Notes: a model not told the origin generated them from the letters alone. 64,000 nt of DNA from Enterococcus raffinosus (GCF_001886185.1 NZ_JXLA01000014.1:1-64000); one strand, 5' to 3'; positions 52,379 through 61,166 are shown, numbered from the stretch's first letter. Program-made: numbers and translations.

Positions 52379-52936
52379 TTATTCTAAGTCGGTATGTCGT
52401 TCTAACATCGTCTCACCAGTTTCGTTCATTCTTTCCATCAGCTCTAAAATAATTCCATCATAGGTCAAGAAACTGATCTGTTCAAATGCTGATCCCATCG
52501 GTTGGATTGATGTAAGATTGTTTTCTTTCAATTTTGGTGATACTCCGGGAAGTACGACTACCACGTCAGCTATTTTGGCCATTTCAGATTCTTTATCCAT
52601 CGTTAATAAAGCAAGGGAGACACCGTTGCTTTTCGCTTTTTTCGCAAGCGTTACTAAACTAGGTGTCGTTCCGGAACCAGAGCCGATAATCAAAAGATCC
52701 CCCTTCTTCGTTCTAGGACAACTAATTTCTCCAACTAAATGAACGGATAAACCTAAGTGAAGCAATCGATTCGAAAAACCTGTGATAGCTACACCAGAGC
52801 GGCCGGCTCCAGAAAGAAAAATAGTTTTCGCTTGTAAAATGGCTGTTACTAATTGATCAAGCTCATCATCCTTTTCATACGCCACGAAAGTTGATAGCTC
52901 TCCAATAATTTCCTGTGTGTGTTCTTTTACAGACAT
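52379..52936 (-). CDS. hxlB: 6-phospho-3-hexuloisomerase (SIS domain), divergent copy
   Basis: 185-aa SIS-domain isomerase. FLSGAGRSGVAITGFSNRLLHLGLSVHLVGE and DLLIIGSGSGTTPSLVTLAKKAKSNG are the SIS phosphosugar motifs; SIQPMGSAFEQISFLTYDGIILELM is typical of the hexuloisomerase group, which interconverts hexulose-6-phosphate and fructose-6-phosphate. Paralogue of the gene at 60557, sharing the same blocks. It faces away from mtlA, so the two probably share a control region (52937-53124). ATG with GGAGG upstream. Confidence 0.88.
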   Translation of the reverse strand: MSVKEHTQEIIGELSTFVAYEKDDELDQLVTAILQAKTIFLSGAGRSGVAITGFSNRLLHLGLSVHLVGEISCPRTKKGDLLIIGSGSGTTPSLVTLAKKAKSNGVSLALLTMDKESEMAKIADVVVVLPGVSPKLKENNLTSIQPMGSAFEQISFLTYDGIILELMERMNETGETMLERHTDLE

Positions 52937-53066
52937 ATAGACGCCTCCAATAGTTATTTGTACTTAAAGCCTAATGAATTTAGTTTCCCTTCACAAGAGT
53001 ATTTTTGACAGAGAGTGCCTGACAAAGGTGTCCTTTCAAGCGATAGCTTTTCAGAATAACGCCCCC

Positions 53067-53093
53067 TATAATTAATGTCAGAAGGCGCTTTCT
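53067..53093 (+). promoter_or_regulatory. mtl operon promoter with cre-like site
   Basis: TATAAT (53067-53072) without a good -35, as expected for an MtlR-activated promoter. AGAAGGCGCTTTCT (53080-53093) keeps the cre core GCGCTTTC just after the presumed transcription start; CcpA there could block transcription. Confidence 0.55.
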
Positions 53094-53124
53094 AAAAACG
53101 AATATTCTCAAGGAGGAAAAGAAA

Positions 53125-54576
53125 ATGGAGTTTCAGCAACCTGCAAATGCGAACAGCTGGCGAGCGAAAATTCAGCGTATGGGTGGATTTTTAAGCTCGA
53201 TGGTGATGCCGAATATCGGTGTATTTATTGCCTGGGGTCTGATGGCAGCATTCTTCATCCCAACTGGATGGACACCCAACGAACATTTAAATGAGTTAGT
53301 TCCGCCAATCTTGAATTATTTATTGCCTGTTTTAATTGGTTATACCGGCGGCTATAACGTTTATGGAAAACGCGGCGGTGCCATTGGTGCCTTGGCGACG
53401 ATGGGGGTAGTAGTCGGTGCAGATATCACGATGTTGATCGGTGGCATGATTATGGGACCGATCGGTGCGATTTTAATGAAGAAAATCGACGAGCTGCTTA
53501 AAGGAAAAGTTAAACCAGGGTTGGAAATGCTGGTAGACAACTTTTCATTAGGCTTTCTCGGTTTTGCGATCGCTCTAATCGGATTCGTAGCAGTCGAGCC
53601 CGTTTTCGCAGTGATTCTATCCTTCATTTCTGGGGGAGTCGACTGGTTAATGGCACGGAACTTGATTCCATTAACGAGTATTTTTGTCCAACCGGCACAG
53701 GTCTTATTCTTAAATAATGCAGTAAACCACGGAATCATGATTCCATTAGGTACACAACAAGTATTGGAAACAGGCAAATCGCTCTTATTCCTAGTGGAAG
53801 CAAATGGCGGCGCTTGGGTGGGGTTATTGATCGCCTTTTCCATGTTCGGCACCGGCATGGCTAAAAAATCAGCCCCAGCCTCCATGTTGATCCAATTCTT
53901 AGGAGGGATCGGTGAGGTCGCCTTTCCGTATGCCATGATTAAACCGATCACTATTTTGGCGCCAATCGCCGGGAATATGACGGCTCTAGCTATCGGTCAA
54001 TTATTTGGCGGTGGAACAGTGGGAGCAGTCTCACCGGGAAGCTTTTTAGCCTTACTAATGATGACACCTCGTGGAAATTTCGTCGTAAATATCGCGATGT
54101 ATGCTTCAGCTGTTTTAGTTTCCTTTTTAGTCGGCGCCTTTTTCCTAAGGCTAAGCTTGAAAAAAGATCTGGCTGCGGAAGAAGAATTGGCCATAGAAGG
54201 AGCAGGGGTCTCTACTGCTGAAGCGTTTGAAACAGAAATGCCAGAACCAATCGTAGCAGAGAATGTAACCCACACTGGCAAACCAATCAGAAATGTCATT
54301 ATCGCTTGTGATGCTGGAATGGGTTCTAGTGCGATGGGGGCCTCGATGCTGAATACGAAAGCACGGAAAAACATGTTGGAAGTTACAGTTAAAAACGTTT
54401 CGGTAGATAACATTCCAGAAGATGCGGATCTAATTATTACCAATGAAATTCTGCTGGAAAGAGTGAAAGGTCTAACAAAGGATAAACAAGTACCGATCTT
54501 GACGATCAAGAATTTCTTGGACAACAGTGAATACGATCGATTCATAAAATTTATCAAGGAAAATAATGGTGAATAA
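53125..54576 (+). CDS. mtlA: PTS mannitol-type EIICB
   Basis: Permease of 483 aa. Residues 1 to about 350 are the EIIC domain: RMGGFLSSMVMPNIGVFIAWGLM, FLNNAVNHGIMIPLGTQQ and GGIGEVAFPYAMIKP are typical for mannitol permease. Residues about 390-480 are EIIB with the phospho-Cys in VIIACDAGMGSSAMGASML. EIIA is separate (56647). The neighbours mtlF and mtlD support mannitol or a similar hexitol. AGGAGG before the ATG. Confidence 0.94.
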   Translation: MEFQQPANANSWRAKIQRMGGFLSSMVMPNIGVFIAWGLMAAFFIPTGWTPNEHLNELVPPILNYLLPVLIGYTGGYNVYGKRGGAIGALATMGVVVGADITMLIGGMIMGPIGAILMKKIDELLKGKVKPGLEMLVDNFSLGFLGFAIALIGFVAVEPVFAVILSFISGGVDWLMARNLIPLTSIFVQPAQVLFLNNAVNHGIMIPLGTQQVLETGKSLLFLVEANGGAWVGLLIAFSMFGTGMAKKSAPASMLIQFLGGIGEVAFPYAMIKPITILAPIAGNMTALAIGQLFGGGTVGAVSPGSFLALLMMTPRGNFVVNIAMYASAVLVSFLVGAFFLRLSLKKDLAAEEELAIEGAGVSTAEAFETEMPEPIVAENVTHTGKPIRNVIIACDAGMGSSAMGASMLNTKARKNMLEVTVKNVSVDNIPEDADLIITNEILLERVKGLTKDKQVPILTIKNFLDNSEYDRFIKFIKENNGE

Positions 54577-54639
54577 GCCGTATTCGCTTTCAATTTAGTG
54601 TAGTATGATGAATTCTACTAAGGATGGGGAGGAATCTAG

Positions 54640-56301
54640 ATGTATTTATCTACCAGAGAAAGCTCTATCTTAACAATTCTGTTAAATAGTAGAAATAAGC
54701 AGACAGTACAAGATATCAGTAATCGATTGAATATCAATGAACGGACTGTTTACAGAGAATTGAAAAATATTAAGGCAACGTTGAAGACATTTCAGCTGGA
54801 ATTAGTGTCAATTCCATCGGAAGGGTTTGAGATTCAAGGGAAGCCGGAAAATCTATCGGCGTTGAAACAAGCCTTTCAAAAACAGAATATTCATCAAATT
54901 CTTTCTGTAACGGAACGGGTTGATCTAGTCACATTGATTTTGTTGTTGGAAGAGGACTTTATCAAGATGCAAGCAATCGCCGCAGAACTGCTGGTCTCTC
55001 TTTCAACGATCAAAAAAGATGTTGCTTTTCTAACGGACAACCTGCCTGAAAAAGGGATACAAGTTATTTCTAAAAAAGGAGAAGGGATTCGATTAGAAGC
55101 AGAGATGATCAATCGTCATATTCTAATCCTAGATATCTTGACAAAGCACGTCGCTTCATCGGAATTTATTGCATGGTTTTTACTAAAACATTCGAAGGAT
55201 TCATTTTATAAGAAGATTTGTTTTCAAAAGATCAGTGAGCCGCTCCATTTTGTGTATGAGCAGCTGGGTCAGCTTAAGGCAGATATTGATGATAATGATT
55301 TGCAGGAGCTGGTCATCTTATTATCATTATGGATCAATGTCTGTCATCTGACTGCATTGCCTAACAATACGATAGACACGGTCGAAATTGAGCTGAATCA
55401 AACAGGAAAAAAACTTTATCATCGAATGATTGAAAAACAAAGAGATGTTTTAGCGGAAAAAAGTCATCCTGAAGCTTTTTTAGATTATTTAAAATGGATC
55501 ATTCATTTATATTTTCAACAAGATTCTCCAAATGAATTCGCACTTCCACATTTTGAGAGAGATATTATGCTTTCTGTGAAGGAAATGGTGAATAATGTTG
55601 AAACGCAATTAGGGGTTAGATTGCATGGAAATGAACGGCAAATCCGTGACTTATCTGTCCATTTAAGAAAGGCTGTCACACGTATTAATAGTGGTTTGTT
55701 TGTTCGAAACCCTATGAAAGATGAGATCAAGAAAAATTATTTGTTTATCTTTGAAATTGTAAGTAAAGCAGCTTCAGAAGTATTCGGTAAAGAATTTTTC
55801 CCAGAAGATGAATTATGCTTTTTGGTTCTGTATTTTGTAATGATGATCGACAAACTATCGAATAAAGCTTTTCGCGTACTAATTGTGTGCTCCAGCGGTA
55901 TGGGCTCGTCAAAAATGCTCACCAGCCGTTTGGAATATGAAGTACCAGAAGTCTACGTGAAGGATATTATCTCACTAACTGATTTGCACAATAAAAACGT
56001 CAACGATTATGAACTGGTTTTATCCACGATTCCTCTGCCCTTGGCGCCAGAAGAATATTTGAAGGTTTCTCCTTTATTGAACGAACAAGAATTGGCGTTG
56101 GTTCAGACCAAAATTAACAATCATAAATACACAGATCTAAAAACTATTCAGCGACAAAAACAGATGAATGTAGAAGAATTTGAAAAGCATTTGGTCCAGA
56201 AAATGTTTTACGCACAAAAAACGTTAGAGCTGATGAAACATTGCCGGTTTAGCGAAAAGGAAATCTTCCTCACACGTGTCAGGAAAAAAGAGAGGCAATA
56301 A
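54640..56301 (+). CDS. mtlR: Mannitol operon regulator MtlR, interrupted before its C-terminus
   Basis: 553-aa PRD regulator. Two N-terminal helix-turn-helix units (NRLNINERTVYRELKNIKA; AELLVSLSTIKKDVAFL), PRDs at about 170-280 and 285-405, and a GatB-like EIIB with the Cys in VLIVCSSGMGSSKML. Full MtlR proteins are near 690 aa. This frame ends at 56301 after AGG AAA AAA GAG AGG CAA TAA, but the -1 frame is open from 56253 to 56630 and continues with helical coding sequence (REAIKQLAVFLEVDEAKL). The A6 run at 56284-56289 would allow a -1 slip. So the chain is either frameshifted by mutation, by sequence error or by slippage. The DNA-binding and PRD parts are intact. Confidence 0.85.
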   Translation: MYLSTRESSILTILLNSRNKQTVQDISNRLNINERTVYRELKNIKATLKTFQLELVSIPSEGFEIQGKPENLSALKQAFQKQNIHQILSVTERVDLVTLILLLEEDFIKMQAIAAELLVSLSTIKKDVAFLTDNLPEKGIQVISKKGEGIRLEAEMINRHILILDILTKHVASSEFIAWFLLKHSKDSFYKKICFQKISEPLHFVYEQLGQLKADIDDNDLQELVILLSLWINVCHLTALPNNTIDTVEIELNQTGKKLYHRMIEKQRDVLAEKSHPEAFLDYLKWIIHLYFQQDSPNEFALPHFERDIMLSVKEMVNNVETQLGVRLHGNERQIRDLSVHLRKAVTRINSGLFVRNPMKDEIKKNYLFIFEIVSKAASEVFGKEFFPEDELCFLVLYFVMMIDKLSNKAFRVLIVCSSGMGSSKMLTSRLEYEVPEVYVKDIISLTDLHNKNVNDYELVLSTIPLPLAPEEYLKVSPLLNEQELALVQTKINNHKYTDLKTIQRQKQMNVEEFEKHLVQKMFYAQKTLELMKHCRFSEKEIFLTRVRKKERQ

Positions 56302-56630
56302 AACAATTAGCGGTATTTTTGGAGGTGGATGAGGCCAAGCTGACCAATAGTATTCAGACGTCTGTGCAGCAGAATCGAACAGTGCTCTTTATCGTTAGAA
56401 AAAATGCTGCACTATCAGGAGATCGGATTCAATTGATTTCAGACAGCTCCAAACGGTTGGGGAACTATTACTTAGTCGTAATCGATACTGCGGAAAAGAG
56501 TTCAGAGATCAGCCAAAAGTATTATGGCCAAGTCAAAGAAATCTTTTTTGATCATGTCGATGATTTGACCAAAATTGGCTCAACAAATGATTTAAAGACA
56601 TATTTGGTAAAAATAAATGAAATCCTATAG
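56289..56630 (+). pseudogene. Probable C-terminal part of MtlR in the -1 frame
   Basis: Open frame of about 113 codons continuing mtlR after the A6 run. Its only starts (TTG 56319) have no ribosome site upstream, so it is not likely to be a gene of its own. The peptide has a plausible alpha/beta pattern (TVLFIVRKNAALSGDRIQLI, YYLVVIDTAEK, KEIFFDHVDDLTKI). It does not show the His motif of an EIIA domain. mtlF follows 16 nt later. Confidence 0.6.
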
Positions 56631-56646
56631 ATTGCGAGAGGTGAAA

Positions 56647-57078
56647 ATGAAAATTTTTAAAGATGAGAATATCCAACTGAATCAGCACTATGAAAATAAA
56701 GTCGAAGCCATTTTAGCAGCTGGAGAAATATTAGTTGAGAATGGCTACGTGGCAGAAAGCTATCTCCAAGACATGCTGGCTAGAGAAGAGGAAGTATCAA
56801 CCTATATCGGCAACAACATTGCGATTCCTCATGGGATCGTAAAGTCGGTGGAAAAAATCTATTCTTCGGGGATTTCATTATTGCAGGTACCAGAGGGCGT
56901 TGATTTCGATGGAAACACGGCTTACTTAGTTTTCGGTATTGCAGGAAAAAATAATGAGCATTTAGAGATTTTAGGCCAGATCGCAACCATCTGCTCTGAA
57001 ATGGAAAATGTTGAGATTCTTCGTCAGGCAACATCTAAAGCAGAGATTCTTAAAATTTTTGAGGAGGTCGTCGTTTAA
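56647..57078 (+). CDS. mtlF: PTS mannitol EIIA
   Basis: 143-aa phosphocarrier with the active His in VSTYIGNNIAIPHGIVKS. The KVEAILAAGEILVENGYV N-terminus and VYLVFGIAGKNNEHLEIL-like block are typical of MtlF. It donates phosphate to the EIIB of MtlA. Start is ATG 56647 (MKIFKDEN) behind GAGAGGTG; an upstream in-frame ATG at 56617 lies in the mtlR tail. Stop overlaps mtlD by 1 nt. Confidence 0.94.
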   Translation: MKIFKDENIQLNQHYENKVEAILAAGEILVENGYVAESYLQDMLAREEEVSTYIGNNIAIPHGIVKSVEKIYSSGISLLQVPEGVDFDGNTAYLVFGIAGKNNEHLEILGQIATICSEMENVEILRQATSKAEILKIFEEVVV

Positions 57079-58244
57079 TGAAACAGGCATTGCATTTTGG
57101 AGGTGGAAGTATTGGGATCGGCTTTATTGCTGATTTATTGCATGAATCCAATTACGAAGTAACGATTGTTGATATTGATCAAGAACTAGTCAGTCAAATA
57201 AATGAAACGGAAACCTTTGATTTATACCTGATCAATGAAGGGTACAAGAAAAAGCAGTTAACACATATCCATGGACTGTCTTCGATTGAAGATCAGTCAG
57301 AGATCATTGAAAAAATTAGTACCACTGATTTGCTCACAACCGCAGTCTGGGCAGAAAACCTGCCAAAGATCGCACCAGTCCTTCTGGAAGGGTTAAAGAG
57401 ACGTGTAGCTCTCGGCGAAAAACGAGTAAATATTTTAGCCTGTGAGAATGCAATGTTCAACAGCGAGATTTTGCGTAAAGCGATCCTTGCACTGGATTCC
57501 TCAGCCGCAGAGTGGCTAGACGGTATTGCAGCATTCCCTAACACTGCTGTAGATCGGATGGTGTTAGCATCGGAGCATGGGGGGAAAAAAACAATCGATA
57601 TTGGTCGAGATCACGAGTTAGTGATCGAAGAATCCAAGCTGGTCGATCCAGCAAATAAGCCAATCAAGGACGCTGTCTATACGACTAATCTGAAAAAATA
57701 CATCGAGCGGAAACTTTATGTGGTGAATTGCGGTCATGCATGGGCAGGCTATATGGGTTTTGTTGATGGGTACTCAATAATCCAAGATGTTTTTCATGAT
57801 GAAGAATTAGTTAGCATGATTCGCGAGACCATGTGGGAATCGGCTCATTTATTGATGGAAAAGCATGGATTTACTGAAGAAGATATGACGGATTATATTG
57901 ACTTTATTATGGCTCGATATCAGACATCGGGAATCAAAGATTGGATCACAAGAGTGTCTCGTTCGCCTATTCGCAAGCTGCAACCAGAAGAACGTTTAGT
58001 CGGACCTTGTGTGCAATGTGAAGAGCTAGGTCTGAAAAACGAACGTTTGTTAGAAGGAATCGCGGCGGCATTTTTATTTGATAATCCAGCAGATGAGCAA
58101 TCCATAGAAATATTAGTCTTTGTGGCAGAGCATGGAATTGATGAAGCAATCGTTCATTTTACTAAAATACCACTAGAGAGTCGGCTGCACCCAGTCATTA
58201 AAAATAATTATCAGAAATTTCTGGAAAAGAAGGAAAAAGCATGA
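57078..58244 (+). CDS. mtlD: Mannitol-1-phosphate 5-dehydrogenase
   Basis: Oxidises mannitol-1-phosphate to fructose-6-phosphate with NAD+. HFGGGSIGIGFIADLLHESNYEVTIVDID is the NAD-binding N-terminus; PNTAVDRMV, KLYVVNCGHAWAGYMGF and ISRSPIRKL-like VSRSPIRKLQPEERLVGP are family blocks with the catalytic Lys region. 388 aa, typical. Directly after mtlF, and its stop overlaps dhaL by 4 nt, so dhaL-dhaK are in the same operon. Confidence 0.95.
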   Translation: MKQALHFGGGSIGIGFIADLLHESNYEVTIVDIDQELVSQINETETFDLYLINEGYKKKQLTHIHGLSSIEDQSEIIEKISTTDLLTTAVWAENLPKIAPVLLEGLKRRVALGEKRVNILACENAMFNSEILRKAILALDSSAAEWLDGIAAFPNTAVDRMVLASEHGGKKTIDIGRDHELVIEESKLVDPANKPIKDAVYTTNLKKYIERKLYVVNCGHAWAGYMGFVDGYSIIQDVFHDEELVSMIRETMWESAHLLMEKHGFTEEDMTDYIDFIMARYQTSGIKDWITRVSRSPIRKLQPEERLVGPCVQCEELGLKNERLLEGIAAAFLFDNPADEQSIEILVFVAEHGIDEAIVHFTKIPLESRLHPVIKNNYQKFLEKKEKA

Positions 58245-58891
58245 GAACAGATTTTTCTAATCAAGAGGGTAGCAAAATTGTCGATGCCATCATTGCTGCG
58301 ATTCAGACGAATAAGGAATATTTGAGCGAAGTGGACAGACATGGCGGCGATGGGGATCATGGCATCAATATGAATAAAGGCTTTACTTTTGCTAGGCAAG
58401 AATTGGATGATCTACCTCGTTACACAATGAGTGATGGACTGAAAGTGATTAGTCAGGTGCTAGTCAATAAAATCGGCGGCTCGATGGGACCGTTATACGG
58501 GAGCTTCTTTAGAGGTCTAAGTGTTGCATCAAGAAAAGAAGAGACGATTACTCGAGAAGTGATGCTTGCAATGTTAAAGAAGGCTTATCAAAATCTCTCA
58601 GACTTAACGGATGCCAAAGTTGGCGATAAAAGCTTGATTGATGTATTAGTACCTGCCATCGAAACCTATGAAAAAGCAGTTGACGGTGGAGAAGCTTTCA
58701 ATGAGTGCTTAACACAATCACTTGCTGCGGCAAAAACGGGATTAGAAGCAACCAAAATGATCCCAGCCAAAATTGGACGAGCAAGCCGCATCGGTGATCG
58801 TTCGATTGGGTATCAGGATGCAGGTGCGACTTCCTGTTATTTAATCATCGAAGCGATAGTTAACACAATAAATGAATTATTGGGGGAATAA
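58241..58891 (+). CDS. dhaL: Dihydroxyacetone kinase, ADP-binding subunit DhaL
   Basis: 216-aa subunit that holds ADP/ATP and two Mg2+. HGGDGDHGINMNKGFTFA contains the Asp ligands; GGSMGPLYGSFFRGL and GRASRIGDRSIGYQDAGATSC are the other nucleotide-site blocks. In PTS-dependent kinases DhaL keeps its nucleotide bound and is rephosphorylated by DhaM. No dhaM is in the window. Operon partner of dhaK, 5 nt before it; normally dhaK precedes dhaL. Confidence 0.92.
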   Translation: MRTDFSNQEGSKIVDAIIAAIQTNKEYLSEVDRHGGDGDHGINMNKGFTFARQELDDLPRYTMSDGLKVISQVLVNKIGGSMGPLYGSFFRGLSVASRKEETITREVMLAMLKKAYQNLSDLTDAKVGDKSLIDVLVPAIETYEKAVDGGEAFNECLTQSLAAAKTGLEATKMIPAKIGRASRIGDRSIGYQDAGATSCYLIIEAIVNTINELLGE

Positions 58892-58896
58892 GGACG

Positions 58897-59889
58897 ATGC
58901 AAATTTTTGTAAATGATCCAGATTTTATCGTCGAGGATATGCTGAAGGGGTTTACAGCTGCACATCCAGAAGTGATACTTTCGCCATTAAATGATCGAGT
59001 GGTGACACTTAAGGATAAAAAAGAAAAAGTCGGCGTCATCACAGGCGGTGGCAGTGGTCATGAACCAGCGTTTCTCGGATATATAGGTGAAGGGATGCTT
59101 GATGCTGTAGCGATTGGGGAGGTTTTCGCTTCCCCACCTGCTCAAGGATTTCTAGATGCGATGATCGAAGCTGACAATGGTCAGGGTGTTGCCTGTCTTT
59201 TTGGCAATTATGCGGGAGATAATATGAACGTCAAAATGGCGATCCAAATGGCTGAAGAAGAGGACATTGAAGTGAACTATGTGGTAGCGACAGATGATAT
59301 CGCCTCTTCACCTAAGGCAACTCGTGAAAAACGTCACGGAATCGCTGGCGGGTACTTCATGTGGAAGGTAGGCGGAGCCAAAGCGGCAGCCGGCGGTACA
59401 TTAGCTGACGTTATCGAAGTGGCACAAAAAGTGGTGGATCGAACCAGAAGTATTTGTGTAGGACTTACCCCCTGCACGATTCCAGCGGTTGGGAAACCAA
59501 ACTTCTTAATTGATCTAGGAACGATGGAGTTTGGGATCGGTCATCATGGGGAAACGGGGATCGAGAAGAAAGCATTGGGCAATGGGCAGGAAATCGCGAT
59601 TGAGATGACCAAGGCCATTTTGACAGATTTTGAATTCGATGAAAAAAAGAAATTAGCAGTGATGATTTCAGGACTAGGTTCAACCATGCTGATGGAACAA
59701 TACGTAATCTGCGGACAAGTTTTGGAAACGCTGAAGGAACAAGGGCATCAAGTCGAAAAAGTCTATGTCGGTAATTTTGTCACCTCATTGGATATGGGAG
59801 GGATTTCACTTACGATCGTTGATTTAGATGAAGAGATTACACAATTGCTAGATGCAGCAGGACAAGCAGTCGGGTTGAAAAACTATTAA
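58897..59889 (+). CDS. dhaK: Dihydroxyacetone kinase, substrate-binding subunit DhaK
   Basis: 330-aa subunit that binds dihydroxyacetone covalently through a His; here in the stretch EFGIGHHGETGIEK. VGVITGGGSGHEPAFLGYIGEGMLDAVAIGEVFASPP and GNYAGDNMNVKMA are clear DhaK blocks. Its place in a mannitol / hexulose phosphate operon suggests the kinase handles dihydroxyacetone or a related short ketose (for example erythrulose) released in the pathway, which remains inference. Confidence 0.93.
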   Translation: MQIFVNDPDFIVEDMLKGFTAAHPEVILSPLNDRVVTLKDKKEKVGVITGGGSGHEPAFLGYIGEGMLDAVAIGEVFASPPAQGFLDAMIEADNGQGVACLFGNYAGDNMNVKMAIQMAEEEDIEVNYVVATDDIASSPKATREKRHGIAGGYFMWKVGGAKAAAGGTLADVIEVAQKVVDRTRSICVGLTPCTIPAVGKPNFLIDLGTMEFGIGHHGETGIEKKALGNGQEIAIEMTKAILTDFEFDEKKKLAVMISGLGSTMLMEQYVICGQVLETLKEQGHQVEKVYVGNFVTSLDMGGISLTIVDLDEEITQLLDAAGQAVGLKNY

Positions 59890-59906
59890 AGGATAAGGGT
59901 GGAAAA

Positions 59907-60542
59907 ATGAAATTACAACTAGCGTTGGACGAGTTAAAATTAGAGGAAGCATTGATTTTTGCAGAAAAAGTACAAGAACATGTCGATATTATTGAAATTG
60001 GCACACCATTTGTGATTGATTCTGGAATGGAAGCTGTCCGCCGTTTTAAAGCAAAATTCCCGGATAAAGAAATTTTATCCGATGAAAAAATTATGGATGG
60101 CGGCTATTATGAATCACAGCTGGGCTTTGAAGCGGGAGCTGAGTATGTCACAGTCTTGGGGGTCACCGATGTTGCTACAATCAAACAATGTGTGAAAGCC
60201 GGAGCTGATTTTGAAAAACAAGTAGTGGTGGATATGATCTGCGTTGCAAATCTTGAAGAAAAAATTGCCGAAATGGAAAAACTAGGAGTGGATGTCTTAG
60301 CTGTTCATACAGGAGCAGATCAGCAGGCTTGTGGGCGGACACCGCTAGATGATTTGAAGGTAATGACTTCTTGTGCGAAGAAAACGAAAATCGCAGTAGC
60401 TGGGGGAATCAGCAGTAAGACAATCGATAAGTATGTGGCGCTAAATCCAGATATTATTATTGTTGGAAGCAGCATTACACATGCTCCTGACCCAGTAGAA
60501 GAAGCTCGCTTGATCAAAGAAGCGATGTTAGCAAAAGCCTAG
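59907..60542 (+). CDS. hxlA: 3-hexulose-6-phosphate synthase (HPS)
   Basis: 211-aa TIM-barrel of the orotidine-decarboxylase superfamily. LQLALDELKLEEALIFAEKV, VDIIEIGTPFVIDSGMEAV, SDEKIMDGG (the DxKxxD metal motif), VVDMICVANLEEKI, VHTGADQQACGRTPLDDL and AVAGGISSKTIDKY follow B. subtilis HxlA. The sister enzyme 3-keto-L-gulonate-6-phosphate decarboxylase has another motif (ELTGYWT) in place of VDMICV, so HPS is the better call. HPS joins ribulose-5-phosphate and formaldehyde, or does the reverse. hxlB follows 14 nt later. Confidence 0.88.
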   Translation: MKLQLALDELKLEEALIFAEKVQEHVDIIEIGTPFVIDSGMEAVRRFKAKFPDKEILSDEKIMDGGYYESQLGFEAGAEYVTVLGVTDVATIKQCVKAGADFEKQVVVDMICVANLEEKIAEMEKLGVDVLAVHTGADQQACGRTPLDDLKVMTSCAKKTKIAVAGGISSKTIDKYVALNPDIIIVGSSITHAPDPVEEARLIKEAMLAKA

Positions 60543-60556
60543 TGGAGGACAAGATT

Positions 60557-61117
60557 ATGACACCATCAAAAAATTTGCAGAGTATTTTAGTGGAGCTAAC
60601 TGAAGATGCCCAGCAGATCGATCAAGCACAGCTGAAAAAAGTAGAGGCGTTGATTTTGAAGGCAAAAAGAATTTTCATTGCTGGTGCTGGTCGTTCTGGT
60701 TTTGCGGCACGCGCATTTTCTAATCGTTTGATGCATTTAGGATTTACTGTGTATTTTGTCGGAGAGCCCACAACACCTTCAATCCGGGAAAATGATTTGA
60801 TCATTATCGGATCAGGATCGGGTCGTACATCAGGGTTAGTGAATATGGCAAAAAAAGCCAAGAGTGAGAAAGCATTGTTAGCAACGATCACGATTCATCC
60901 GAAGAATCCGATCGGAACAATGGCTGATGCATTGGTTCAGATTCCCGGTATTTCGACAGGGGATCATCCGTCTGAAAAAGCACCGTCAATTCAGCCAAAT
61001 GGCTCGTCTTTCGAGCAGTTGTCTTGGTTAGTCTATGATTCGATGATCGTTGATTTAAAAAAGGAACTAAAACAAGAGCAGACGGACATGGATTATCGTC
61101 ATGCAAATCTTGAGTAA
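60557..61117 (+). CDS. hxlB: 6-phospho-3-hexuloisomerase, operon copy
   Basis: 186-aa SIS isomerase, partner of HPS. FIAGAGRSGFAARAFSNRLMHLGFTVYFVGEPTTP, DLIIIGSGSGRTSGLVNMAKKAKS and PSIQPNGSSFEQLSWLVYDSMIVDL are typical. Start ATG 60557 with GGAGG 9 nt upstream; the GTG at 60542 is itself part of that ribosome site. Together with the divergent copy at 52379 there are two isomerases for one synthase. Confidence 0.92.
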   Translation: MTPSKNLQSILVELTEDAQQIDQAQLKKVEALILKAKRIFIAGAGRSGFAARAFSNRLMHLGFTVYFVGEPTTPSIRENDLIIIGSGSGRTSGLVNMAKKAKSEKALLATITIHPKNPIGTMADALVQIPGISTGDHPSEKAPSIQPNGSSFEQLSWLVYDSMIVDLKKELKQEQTDMDYRHANLE

Positions 61118-61166
61118 AGGATGGCATCGGGCTTCGGCTCGGTGCTCTTTGAGTAGGGAGGACGAA

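Noticed and set aside
53361-53951. 196-codon minus-strand ORF opposite mtlA, and similar long ones opposite the Gat-type EIIC at 40079-40699
   Set aside because: Antisense frames of membrane protein genes are often open; composition is rich in Pro, Ser and Lys and no ribosome site is present.
56319-56630. Independent 103-residue gene between mtlR and mtlF
   Set aside because: The TTG start has no upstream ribosome site, and the frame continues upstream into mtlR; it is better explained as the MtlR tail.
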